Positions 57,012-64,000 of a stretch of 64,000 nt of DNA are shown here, piece after piece. This DNA comes from Thiohalocapsa marina. Lineage in GTDB: Bacteria; Pseudomonadota; Gammaproteobacteria; Chromatiales; Chromatiaceae. The DNA is taken from positions 1 through 64,000 of the forward strand of contig NZ_VWXX01000001.1 in assembly GCF_008632335.1 (NCBI RefSeq), given 5' to 3'. Each line of letters starts with the position of its first letter. Positions within the stretch are counted from its first letter, which is position 1. The notes beneath the pieces are model-generated. The model ran no database searches. It saw only the letters and a program-made list of their open reading frames with translations, and had not been told where the DNA came from. The translations under genes and the position numbers were made by a program.

Positions 57012-58109
57012 TCAGAAGGCCTGGGACAGGCGCCAGCGCTGATAATCCGGCTGATCCAGATAGGCCTTGGTGGCGATGTAGTTGAGCACGCTGCGCAACC
57101 GGTAGAAACCCACCACGGAGTCCACGCGCAGCAGTTCCCTGCCCTGTTCGTCGAAGAACAGCACCGAGGGCGCATAGAACAAGCCCAGCTCCCGCGCCCA
57201 GTCGTGGGCGGTGGTCCGTTCGCCGGACGGGGTGATCACCGGGGTGTCTGCCCACATGTCGAGCTGCACGCTGTCGATCTGGGCAAACTGGCGCAGGATG
57301 GTGGGCTCGCGCAGGGCCTGGCCGTGCAGCACATCACAGGCGTGGCAGTCGCCTTGTTCGAAGAAGACCGCCAGCGGTCGCTCGCTGGGCATCAGGGTGC
57401 GGTTGAGGTCGTACGGGGGCGGCACAAAGAAGTCTGCCTCGTTGAGGTCGCCGGGCTCGAACACCATGCGGTTGTCGCCGCGGGCCAGGTAGTCGGGAAA
57501 ACTCTCGTTGCGGTAATGCGCGTCGGCCACGTACTCCAGCGCAGCGCGGAATTGGTAGGGCGGATAATAGCCGCGCAGGCGCAGCACCTCGTTGCCCTGT
57601 GCGTCGTAGAACAGCAGCGACGGCGTGAAATTGGTCTTCTCGCGCAGCGCGAACTGGCGTTCGGTGAGCACCTGCCCCTGCAGGTCGGTGACCTCGCCGA
57701 CCCCCCAGACATCCATGGGCACGATGTCGAAGTGCTTGCGCGTATAGGCGACAATGTCCGGCAGGCCGAAATTGACATCCATGAGCTGATGGCAGTACGC
57801 GCATCGCTTCTGACCGAAGTAGACCACCAGATTGCGGCCGTTCGCCACGGCCTCCGCCTGGTCCGCGGGCAAGTCCAGGAAGGGCGTCTTGAACCACGAC
57901 GGGTATTCCAGCACCGTCTCCCGCGGGAAATCGTCGAAGCCGTACAGGGCCTGTGCATCCAGCGCACCACCGACGGCTGCCGGTGCGTCGGCAAGCGTTG
58001 CTGCCGGAGTTGCCGCCAGCGTCAGACTCACAATGATCGCGGCCGCGCCCAGCAGATTCAGTGCGCGCGTGGCGGTGGGCGCTGGCCGCCGCGATGGGTC
58101 ATGATGCAT
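57012..58109 (-). CDS. Periplasmic protein with two thioredoxin-fold domains
   Basis: The 365-residue protein has an N-terminal export segment (LNLLGAAAIIVSLTLAATPA, likely cleavage near residue 40) and two thioredoxin-like modules. The first has CAYC at residues 103-106 after LVVYFGQKR and the cis-Pro loop NFTPSLLFYDAQG. The second has CHAC at 255-258 after LAVFFEQGD and the loop FYAPSVLFFDEQG. Both CxxC pairs look able to exchange disulfides. SoxW-like and DUF255-type thioredoxins are the nearest kinds I know, but the tandem form is not one I can name. A role in periplasmic thiol or persulfide reduction is inference. It is divergent from the nucleotidase gene. Confidence 0.85.
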   Translation of the reverse strand: MHHDPSRRPAPTATRALNLLGAAAIIVSLTLAATPAATLADAPAAVGGALDAQALYGFDDFPRETVLEYPSWFKTPFLDLPADQAEAVANGRNLVVYFGQKRCAYCHQLMDVNFGLPDIVAYTRKHFDIVPMDVWGVGEVTDLQGQVLTERQFALREKTNFTPSLLFYDAQGNEVLRLRGYYPPYQFRAALEYVADAHYRNESFPDYLARGDNRMVFEPGDLNEADFFVPPPYDLNRTLMPSERPLAVFFEQGDCHACDVLHGQALREPTILRQFAQIDSVQLDMWADTPVITPSGERTTAHDWARELGLFYAPSVLFFDEQGRELLRVDSVVGFYRLRSVLNYIATKAYLDQPDYQRWRLSQAF

Positions 58110-58231
58110 GGCTCGTCCTCCAGTGTCTGCCGATGTCTGCCAACGTCTGCCGGCCGCCGAAGTATACCCGTTGGGCGATGGAATTCCCGAGCCTCAACCC
58201 ACCGACCACCCGAACGCACCGGATACTCGCC

Positions 58232-58963
58232 ATGAACAACGCCACCTCCGACGGCACGCCGCGCTTCGACTGGGACGCCATCGACACTGTCTTTCTGGAC
58301 ATGGACGGCACACTGCTGGATCTCTATTTCGACAACCATTTCTGGCTCGAGCATGTACCTCGGCGCTATGCCGAGAAGCTTGGCCTGAGCATCACCCGGG
58401 CCAAGGAGGACATCCTGCCCCGCTACCGTCGCATCCAGGGCACGCTGGACTGGTACTGCGTGGACCACTGGAGCCGGGAACTCGGCCTGGACATCGCCAC
58501 CCTGAAGTCCGAGGTGGACCATCTGATCGCCGTGCACCCATTCGTGCTGGACTTTCTCGACGCCCTGCAGCGGTACGGCAAGCGCCGCGTCCTGGTCACC
58601 AATGCGCACCAGAAGTCCATTGCGCTGAAGCTGGAGCGCACCCGGCTGCAGGGACACCTGGAGCACATCGTCTGCGCCCACGATCTGGCCCTGCCCAAGG
58701 AGGCGCCGGGGTTCTGGGAGCGGGTCCAGGGGGCCGAGCCGTTCGACCCGGCACGCACGCTGTTCGTCGACGACAATCTGGCGGTGCTGCGCACGGCGCG
58801 GAACTATGGTTTTCGCTGGTTGCTTGCCATCACGGCCCCGGATTCCCGCCGCCAGGCCCAGGCCATTGATGAATTCCCGGCGATCGCACGCTTCAGCGAA
58901 CTGCTGCCGCAACTGCGTGTCGAGCTCGCCAAGGGCAAGCACCATGGCAAAACCGGTGGCTGA
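58232..58963 (+). CDS. yrfG: GMP/IMP nucleotidase, YrfG-like HAD hydrolase
   Basis: A 243-residue HAD-superfamily hydrolase closest to E. coli YrfG, which dephosphorylates GMP and IMP. Motif I is FLDMDGTLLDLYFDNHFW, where the residues after DGTLLDL match YrfG, the cap contains GTLDWYCVDHWS, motif II is RVLVTNAHQKS, and LPKEAPGFW with LFVDDNLAVLRTA are motifs III and IV. ATG 58232 (MNNATSDG) is the best start, though the frame extends upstream. A free-standing gene on the plus strand. Confidence 0.9.
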   Translation: MNNATSDGTPRFDWDAIDTVFLDMDGTLLDLYFDNHFWLEHVPRRYAEKLGLSITRAKEDILPRYRRIQGTLDWYCVDHWSRELGLDIATLKSEVDHLIAVHPFVLDFLDALQRYGKRRVLVTNAHQKSIALKLERTRLQGHLEHIVCAHDLALPKEAPGFWERVQGAEPFDPARTLFVDDNLAVLRTARNYGFRWLLAITAPDSRRQAQAIDEFPAIARFSELLPQLRVELAKGKHHGKTGG

Positions 58964-59016
58964 CCTGACAGACAATCCGAATCGGTGGCGACAGAACCAT
59001 TGAGGAGCAGACATCC

Positions 59017-59364
59017 ATGCGCACAGACCACCGCCCTGCCCTGGTCCTTGTCCCGATGCTCGCCCTGCTGTTGCTGGTAGGCTGCGAGACGAACGGACGC
59101 TTTGTCAGCGACTGGGGCGAGATCACCCTGGCGCCGGGCGATACCGGCAGCTGCCGGTCCAATCCCTGCCGGGTCTTCTTCGAGATGCCGCCGGGCAGCG
59201 GCAGCTATCGGGTGACCGGAACGGGCTTTACCATCGGCGAGTTCCCCGCGGGCCGCCGGGTAAGCCTTGGCAGCTTCTTCGAGAGCAGCGCCATCAAGGT
59301 CGTCGGTGCCGATGTGCCCAAGGCCTACATCTATGTGCCCGGCACCACAAGCAACATGCCCTGA
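59017..59364 (+). CDS. Small lipoprotein of unknown function
   Basis: A 115-residue protein with a lipoprotein signal: basic start MRTDHR, hydrophobic LVLVPMLALLLLVG, then Cys. The mature part has two cysteines close together (SCRSNPC) that may form a disulfide, and repeated Gly/Ser-rich beta strands (GSGSYRVTGTGFTIGEFPAG). I do not recognise the family. GAGGAGCAGACATCC before ATG 59017 is a strong binding site. It converges on the RimB-like gene. Confidence 0.75.
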   Translation: MRTDHRPALVLVPMLALLLLVGCETNGRFVSDWGEITLAPGDTGSCRSNPCRVFFEMPPGSGSYRVTGTGFTIGEFPAGRRVSLGSFFESSAIKVVGADVPKAYIYVPGTTSNMP

Positions 59365-59389
59365 AAGAAAGACATTGGCCGGCGCGCTG

Positions 59390-59896
59390 TCAGCCGGCGT
59401 GGTCTGGCGCGCGGTAGGCGTCGGCGGGATGCGCCGGCCGCCCCGCGGCCAGGTAGGACGACCGGGGATCCACCAGGGCCCGTCCCGTCAGCGCGGTGCG
59501 TCCGAGCAGCATGCGAAAACGCATGGAATCGCGATCGGTCAGGGTCAGTTCGATGGGCCACACCTGGCCGGCGATGTGCAGGGTGCTGGCGATGACGCAA
59601 CGCAACTCCCGATGACCACCGGAATCGCTGACGGTACGCCATTCCAGCAGCGGTGCCCGACAGCGCACCACCAGGTCGGTACGCCCCTGCAGCGGGTGGA
59701 CCGAGAAGCACACCATTTCGGTGCCGTCGAGCGTCTCGGTCTCCACCTGGAAGGCATGTAGCGCCGACGTGCGGGCGCCGGTATCCACCTTGGCCTTGAT
59801 CGCGGGAAGGCCCAGCTGCGGCAGGGCCACCCATTCGCGCCAGCCGAGGACCAGCGCCCCGGATGCATGTGGCGGCGGAGCGACGATGGTGGTCAT
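59390..59896 (-). CDS. RimB-like retropepsin-type protease
   Basis: A 168-residue member of the ATP-dependent zinc protease (PF05618/RimB) family, single-domain aspartic-protease-like proteins. The signature LGWREWVALPQLGLPAIKAK is followed by VDTGARTSALHAF with the catalytic-type DTGA. RTDLVVRCRAPLLEW and RFRMLLGRTAL complete the fold. In several bacteria the family processes RimK-made glutamate tails; no rimK is adjacent here. It overlaps nudB by four bases, so it is in the aspS-nudB transcript. Confidence 0.9.
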   Translation of the reverse strand: MTTIVAPPPHASGALVLGWREWVALPQLGLPAIKAKVDTGARTSALHAFQVETETLDGTEMVCFSVHPLQGRTDLVVRCRAPLLEWRTVSDSGGHRELRCVIASTLHIAGQVWPIELTLTDRDSMRFRMLLGRTALTGRALVDPRSSYLAAGRPAHPADAYRAPDHAG

Positions 59897-60369
59897 CCGG
59901 CGGCAGGTGCTGGCCCGGCGGCCGGCGGCAACGACTGCCCCATGGCCGCGATCAGGCGCATGGCCTCGCGGTTGGTCCAGGAACCCGCAAGCTGCAGCGC
60001 CTTGTCCAGCGTCAGCCAGACGTACTGGCCGTGCTCCGCGGCGTTGAGCCGGATGATGCGCCGGTGGGGCAACGGCAATGCGAACCAGTGCTCGCGATTG
60101 AAGCAGACACCCTGGGCGTAGCGGTGCCGCCAGGCCTGGACGATGGGGAACAGGCGTGACTGGTGCAGGTCGATCAGGCTGGCCGCCCCGAGCAGGCCGG
60201 TCTCCTCGCGCAGTTCCCGCAGGGCGGCGCTGCGCGGCGTCTCGCCGCCGTGCAGGCTGCCGGTGACCGACTGCCAGAAATCCGCCGGGCGCACGCGGCG
60301 CATCAGCAGATACTCCCCGGCGGTGGTGAAGACCACCACCAGCACCGAGATCGGACGTTTGCCTTGCAA
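59893..60369 (-). CDS. nudB: Dihydroneopterin triphosphate diphosphatase NudB
   Basis: NudB hydrolyses dihydroneopterin triphosphate in folate synthesis. The 158-residue Nudix protein has RPISVLVVVFTTAGEYLLMRR, FWQSVTGSLHGGETPRSAAL and the Nudix box end RELREETGL. The start appears to be TTG at 60369 (TTG CAA GGC), two bases after the aspS stop; no ATG or GTG fits the known N-terminus KRPxSVLVV. It is the aspS-nudB pair known from many Gammaproteobacteria. Confidence 0.9.
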   Translation of the reverse strand: MQGKRPISVLVVVFTTAGEYLLMRRVRPADFWQSVTGSLHGGETPRSAALRELREETGLLGAASLIDLHQSRLFPIVQAWRHRYAQGVCFNREHWFALPLPHRRIIRLNAAEHGQYVWLTLDKALQLAGSWTNREAMRLIAAMGQSLPPAAGPAPAAG

Positions 60370-60371
60370 GG

Positions 60372-62150
60372 CTAAGCCCGCAGCCGGATGCGCAGGGCCA
60401 GTTCCTTCAGCTGGATCTCGTCGACGGCGGATGGCGCGTCGGTGAGCAGGCAGCTGGCGGTCTGGGTCTTCGGGAAGGCCATGACATCACGAATGGAGCC
60501 GCTGCCGGTCATCAGCATCACCAGCCGATCCAGACCGAAGGCGATGCCGCCGTGGGGCGGACAGCCGTACTTGAGGGCATCGAGCAGGAAGCCGAAGCGG
60601 TCGTTGGCCTGCTCGTCGGTGATCTGCAGCAGCCGGAAGATGCGCCGCTGCACATCCTCGCGGTGGATACGGATGGAGCCGCCGCCCACCTCGGTGCCAT
60701 TGAGCACCAGGTCGTAGGCGCGGGATTCCACCCGGCCCGGGTCCGCTTCCAACTGCGCGAGCTGGTCTTCCTTCGGGGCGGTGAACGGGTGATGAAGCGC
60801 CACCCAGCGACCGGTGTGGGAATCACGCTCGAACATCGGGAAGTCCACCACCCAGAGCGGCTGCCAGCCCTCCTGCATCAGCCCACGGTCGCGACCCAGC
60901 CGCACCCGCAGCGCGCCGATGGATTCGTTGACCACCGTGGCGGTGTCGGCGCCGAAGAAGATCAGGTCGCCGTCCTCGGCGCCGGTGCGCTGCATGATGC
61001 CGTCCACGGCAGAATCAGGCAGGAACTTCAGAATGGGCGACTGCAGACCTTCGCGCCCCTTCTCCGACCAGGCATTGACCTTGATGTAGGCCAGGCCCTT
61101 GGCGCCGTAGATGCCGACGAACTGGGTATATTCGTCGATCTCCTTGCGGGTCAGCTCGCCGCCCCCCGGCAGGCGCAGCGCCACCACGCGCCCCGCCGGA
61201 TCCTGCGCCGGGCCGGCGAAGACCTTGAACTCCACCTCGCCCATCAGGTCTGCCACGTCCACCAGTTCCAGCGGTACGCGCAGGTCCGGCCGGTCGGAGC
61301 CGAAACGGCGCATGGCCTCGGCATAGCTCATGCGCGGGAACGGCTGTGGCAGGTCGACGTCCAGCACCTGCTTGAACAGGCGGCGGATCATCTCCTCCAT
61401 CATGCCGGTCAGGGCGTCCTCGTCCAGGAACGAGGTCTCGATGTCCAGCTGAGTGAATTCCGGCTGACGGTCGGCGCGCAGGTCCTCGTCGCGGAAACAG
61501 CGCGCCACCTGGTAGTACCGGTCCATGCCGGACATCATCAGCAGCTGCTTGAACAGCTGGGGAGACTGCGGCAACGCGTAGAATTCGCCCGGGTGCACGC
61601 GGCTCGGCACCAGGTAGTCCCGCGCCCCTTCCGGGGTGGACTTGGTCAGGATCGGCGTCTCGATGTCGAGAAAGCCGTGTTCGTCGAGGAAGTTGCGCAG
61701 TGACTGGGTGATGCGGCTGCGGGTGCGCAGGCGCTCCTGCATCTCCGGACGGCGCAGATCCACATAGCGGTAGCGCAGACGGATCTCCTCCGAGACGTCC
61801 GCATGGTAGTCGTCGAGCTGGAACGGCGGCGTATCGGCGCTGTTCAGCACCGTCAGCCGGGTGGCCAGCACCTCCACCTCACCGGTGGCCATGCTCGGAT
61901 TCTCGGTGCCCTCCGGGCGCCGACGGACGCGTCCCTGCACCGCCAGCACGAACTCGTTGCGGACCTGTTCTGCGCTGGCGAACATGGCGGCGTCGTCCGG
62001 ATCGAAGACCACCTGTACCAGCCCACCGCGGTCGCGCAGATCCACGAAGATGACGCCGCCGTGGTCGCGCCGGCGGTGGACCCAGCCGCAAAGCCGGACC
62101 TCCTGGTCGATGAGACTGCTGTCGAGCTCGCCGCAATAGTGACTGCGCAT
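60372..62150 (-). CDS. aspS: Aspartyl-tRNA synthetase
   Basis: A class II aminoacyl-tRNA synthetase of 592 residues, the bacterial type with a GAD insertion domain. An OB-fold anticodon-binding domain ([22 protein letters not shown]) is followed by motif 2 ([20 protein letters not shown]), the flexible loop, and motif 3 ([15 protein letters not shown]). The start ATG 62150 gives [10 protein letters not shown]; the frame is open upstream but family members begin here. It lies downstream of the FmdB-like gene and upstream of nudB on the minus strand. Confidence 0.97.
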   Translation of the reverse strand: MRSHYCGELDSSLIDQEVRLCGWVHRRRDHGGVIFVDLRDRGGLVQVVFDPDDAAMFASAEQVRNEFVLAVQGRVRRRPEGTENPSMATGEVEVLATRLTVLNSADTPPFQLDDYHADVSEEIRLRYRYVDLRRPEMQERLRTRSRITQSLRNFLDEHGFLDIETPILTKSTPEGARDYLVPSRVHPGEFYALPQSPQLFKQLLMMSGMDRYYQVARCFRDEDLRADRQPEFTQLDIETSFLDEDALTGMMEEMIRRLFKQVLDVDLPQPFPRMSYAEAMRRFGSDRPDLRVPLELVDVADLMGEVEFKVFAGPAQDPAGRVVALRLPGGGELTRKEIDEYTQFVGIYGAKGLAYIKVNAWSEKGREGLQSPILKFLPDSAVDGIMQRTGAEDGDLIFFGADTATVVNESIGALRVRLGRDRGLMQEGWQPLWVVDFPMFERDSHTGRWVALHHPFTAPKEDQLAQLEADPGRVESRAYDLVLNGTEVGGGSIRIHREDVQRRIFRLLQITDEQANDRFGFLLDALKYGCPPHGGIAFGLDRLVMLMTGSGSIRDVMAFPKTQTASCLLTDAPSAVDEIQLKELALRIRLRA

Positions 62151-62252
62151 GCCGTTCGATCCCGTAAGAGTGGAGCCGTCCGGGCGCCGTGAGCGGCGCC
62201 CGAAAAAACCCCGCACCATACCGCCGGTCGCGGCCTTGCGCAAGCGATGGCG

Positions 62253-62621
62253 CTAGGCGGCGGCCTTCGGGGAGCCTGAAGCGGCGCCCTTGCCGGCCGC
62301 TGTACCGGTGTCCTTGGCGGGTTTGGTGGCTGATTTGGCGGCCGGCTCGGCAGCGGCCTTGTCTGCCGGCTTGTCCGCCTTGCCGGCGGCATCGCCGGAT
62401 GGGGCCTTGTCGCCGGCATCATGCAGGTTCTTCTTGCCGTCCTTCTTGAAGTCGGTCTCGTACCAGCCGCCGCCCTTCAGCCGGAAGGCCGCGGCGGTCA
62501 GCTGTTTCTTCAGGGCCTCGGCCCCGCAGGCGGGACATTCGGTCAGGGGCGGATCGCTGATCTTCTGCAGCGCATCCAGCTCGTGGCCGCACTCTTCACA
62601 ACGATAGGCGTAGATCGGCAT
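62253..62621 (-). CDS. FmdB-family zinc-ribbon protein with Lys/Ala-rich tail
   Basis: A 122-residue protein whose first 45 residues are the FmdB zinc ribbon: MPIYAYRCEECGHELDALQK and ECPACGAEALKKQLT, with two CxxC knuckles. RLKGGGWYETDF completes the conserved part. The remaining 65 residues are Lys/Ala/Pro-rich low-complexity sequence (AGKADKPADKAAAEPAAKSA), a flexible tail. FmdB-type genes commonly precede aspS in Gammaproteobacteria, as here; their biochemical role is unclear. Confidence 0.92.
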   Translation of the reverse strand: MPIYAYRCEECGHELDALQKISDPPLTECPACGAEALKKQLTAAAFRLKGGGWYETDFKKDGKKNLHDAGDKAPSGDAAGKADKPADKAAAEPAAKSATKPAKDTGTAAGKGAASGSPKAAA

Positions 62622-62774
62622 CGGGAGGTTTCCTCGCGTCATCATCCATAGAAGCAACCCGCGGATTGTAGGGTTGAACCGCCCGGATTCAAGTGGTCCG
62701 ACGCGAATTCCGCGAGTCCGAGTTCAGCGGGTATACTTTAATCGTTGTTTACAGATCTTCCCGACGACGCGCCC

Positions 62775-63626
62775 ATGCCTGACACCGTTCGCAGCATCCT
62801 CATCACCGGCTGTTCCAGCGGCATCGGCCTTGCCTGTGCCCGGGGCCTGCGGGCCCGGGGCTGGCAGGTGATCGCGTCGGCGCGGCGAGCGGAGGACGTG
62901 GCGCGCCTGCGCGATGCCGGACTGACCGCCGTGCGCCTGGACCTGGACGACCCCGACAGCATCGCCGACGGGCTTGCGCAGACCCTGGCGCTGACCGGCG
63001 GACGGCTGGATGCCCTGTTCAACAATGGCGCCTACGGCCAGCCCGGTGCGGTGGAGGACCTGACGCGGGAGGTGCTGCGGGCCCAGTTCGAGACCAACCT
63101 GTTCGGCTGGCATGACCTGACCCGGCGGGTGATCCCGTTGATGCGCGCCCAGGGCCATGGCCGCATCGTGCAGAACAGCTCAGTGCTGGGTCTGGTCGCC
63201 CTGCCCCTGCGCGGTGCCTATGTGGCAAGCAAGTTCGCCCTGGAGGGCCTCACCGACACCCTGCGTCTGGAACTGGCGGGCAGCGGAATCCATGTGGCGC
63301 TGATCGAGCCCGGCCCCATCCTGAGCCGCTTCCGCGAGAACGGCTATGCCGCCTATCGGCGCAACATCAACCGCGACGTCAGCGTGTTCCGGGAGACCTA
63401 CCGGCGGACGGAACAGCGCCTGACCCGTGAGGGTCCTGCCCAGCCCTTCACGTTGCCGCCGGAGGCGGTGCTGCGCAAACTGGTGCATGCCCTGGAGAGT
63501 CCGCGACCCAGGCCGCGTTATTACGTGACCTTTCCGACCTATCTGCTGGGCATTACGCGCCGGCTGCTGTCTACCCGGGCGCTGGACCGGATGATGCGAC
63601 GGATCTCGCGAGGCGGGGCCGGATAA
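62775..63626 (+). CDS. Short-chain dehydrogenase/reductase
   Basis: A 283-residue classical SDR. The cofactor loop is ILITGCSSGIGLACARGLRA, NNGAYGQPGAVEDL occupies the NNAG position, the catalytic residues are in NSSVLGLVALPLRGAYVASKF (Ser and Tyr-x3-Lys, all present), and VALIEPGPI follows. The C-terminal extension of about 70 residues ends in a hydrophobic-basic helix (YLLGITRRLLSTRALDRMMR), suggesting membrane association. Substrate unknown. ATG 62775 is used. It converges on gshA. Confidence 0.9.
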   Translation: MPDTVRSILITGCSSGIGLACARGLRARGWQVIASARRAEDVARLRDAGLTAVRLDLDDPDSIADGLAQTLALTGGRLDALFNNGAYGQPGAVEDLTREVLRAQFETNLFGWHDLTRRVIPLMRAQGHGRIVQNSSVLGLVALPLRGAYVASKFALEGLTDTLRLELAGSGIHVALIEPGPILSRFRENGYAAYRRNINRDVSVFRETYRRTEQRLTREGPAQPFTLPPEAVLRKLVHALESPRPRPRYYVTFPTYLLGITRRLLSTRALDRMMRRISRGGAG

Positions 63627-63632
63627 GGCGAC

Positions 63633-64000
63633 TCAAAGCGGGAACGGCGACGCCAGCTCCAGCGGGTGCGCCTCGCTTTGGGCGAAGTAGGTCTCCATGA
63701 AGGTGTCGAAGTCCATGTCGTCCGCCGCCTCGATGGTGCGTTGGCGGTCGAACGAGGCCGCCGCGAGCCCGCGCAGCCAGGCCTCGTGTTCGGGGTCCAG
63801 CGGGGTGGCGCGAAAATGCTCGCGATGGCCCTCGGTCAGGCGGCGGGTGAATTGCGCAAAGCCCTCGCCTGAAGCACGCATCTCCGCCAGCATGCGGGCG
63901 GAGGGTGTCGCGTCCGGCTCCAGGATCTTGTGGCGCTGGGCGCGCAGGCTGGCGCCGTGGGGGCCGTCGGCGCCGCCGTCCAGCAGCTCCGCCACCGCCT
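63633..64000 (-). CDS. gshA: Glutamate-cysteine ligase GshA, C-terminal part (runs off window)
   Basis: The window ends inside this gene; only the last 122 or so codons are visible. TPSARMLAEMRASGEGFAQF, SEGHREHF-like EGHREHFRATPL, and AASFDRQRTIEAADDMDFDTFMETYFAQ match the C-terminal helical part of proteobacterial GshA, which joins glutamate and cysteine in glutathione synthesis. The identification rests on this tail alone, so it is less certain than for complete genes. Its 3' end lies seven bases from the convergent SDR gene. Confidence 0.75.
   Translation of the reverse strand, partial: AVAELLDGGADGPHGASLRAQRHKILEPDATPSARMLAEMRASGEGFAQFTRRLTEGHREHFRATPLDPEHEAWLRGLAAASFDRQRTIEAADDMDFDTFMETYFAQSEAHPLELASPFPL

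Overview
The window is a GC-rich chromosomal segment of a gammaproteobacterium. Several genes point to a sulfur-oxidising lineage of the Chromatiales type: a glycine/tyrosine-rich sulfur globule protein, a sulfide:quinone-oxidoreductase-like flavoprotein, and a DsrC/TusE-family protein. The housekeeping neighbourhoods are typical of Gammaproteobacteria (apaG-apaH, ftsB-ispD-ispF-truD, rnhA-dnaQ next to mltD, ubiG with a HAD phosphatase, sdhCDABE, fmdB-aspS-nudB). I saw no phage, integrase, transposase, CRISPR array, rRNA or tRNA. Genus-level identification is not possible from what I can see.

Layout. 1-181 is homopolymer noise at the sequence edge that destroys the start of lpxA. 0.2-6.4 kb: lpxA (5' lost), apaG, apaH, a small unknown gene, bioA, cysC (minus strand) and an FKBP-like/methyltransferase fusion. 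6.4-8.1 kb: the SQR-like flavoprotein followed by a 54-residue membrane-proximal microprotein. 8.3-12.6 kb: sucA-sucB. 12.8-20.3 kb: a ten-gene, tightly overlapping operon for a multisubunit cation/proton antiporter. Its first seven genes follow the order of the membrane arm of Mbh hydrogenases; it then has two further NuoL/M/N-type subunits and an extra small membrane protein, and no hydrogenase genes. 20.5-21.9 kb (minus): fnr with a perfect FNR box upstream, and the sulfur globule protein with its own terminator. 22.2-28 kb: pyrG, eno, ftsB, ispD, ispF, truD. The usual surE does not follow; an inverted repeat and a nucleotide-sugar dehydrogenase stand there instead.

28-36 kb: a minus-strand run (nucleotide-sugar dehydrogenase, atypical SDR, dnaQ, rnhA, YafS-like methyltransferase) divergent from mltD and hrpB. 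36-43.6 kb: an APH-like/ATPase fusion, a DUF2892 protein, a CopD-like membrane protein, 6-phosphogluconolactonase, the DsrC-like protein, a 5'-nucleotidase and an internally duplicated DUF4124 protein. 43.7-52.7 kb: ubiG, a MupP/Gph-like phosphatase, a degenerate squalene/phytoene-synthase-like protein, ispH, thiO and an RND efflux pair. 52.6-56.1 kb (minus): sdhCDAB-sdhE. 56.4-64 kb: a DUF3775 protein, a periplasmic tandem thioredoxin-fold protein, a YrfG-like nucleotidase, a small lipoprotein, a RimB-like protease, nudB, aspS, an FmdB-type zinc ribbon, an SDR, and the 3' end of gshA running off the edge.

How it fits together. SucAB and SdhCDAB are TCA-cycle enzymes, and SDH and the SQR-like protein would both feed electrons to quinone. 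The antiporter would couple ion and proton gradients. FNR suggests control by oxygen. The sulfur globule protein and DsrC-like protein suggest periplasmic sulfur storage and cytoplasmic sulfur-relay chemistry. The most unusual points are the DsrC homologue that keeps only the upstream cysteine of the pair, the Mbh-ordered antiporter, the SQR-linked microprotein, and a three-copy family of intergenic double-hairpin repeats.
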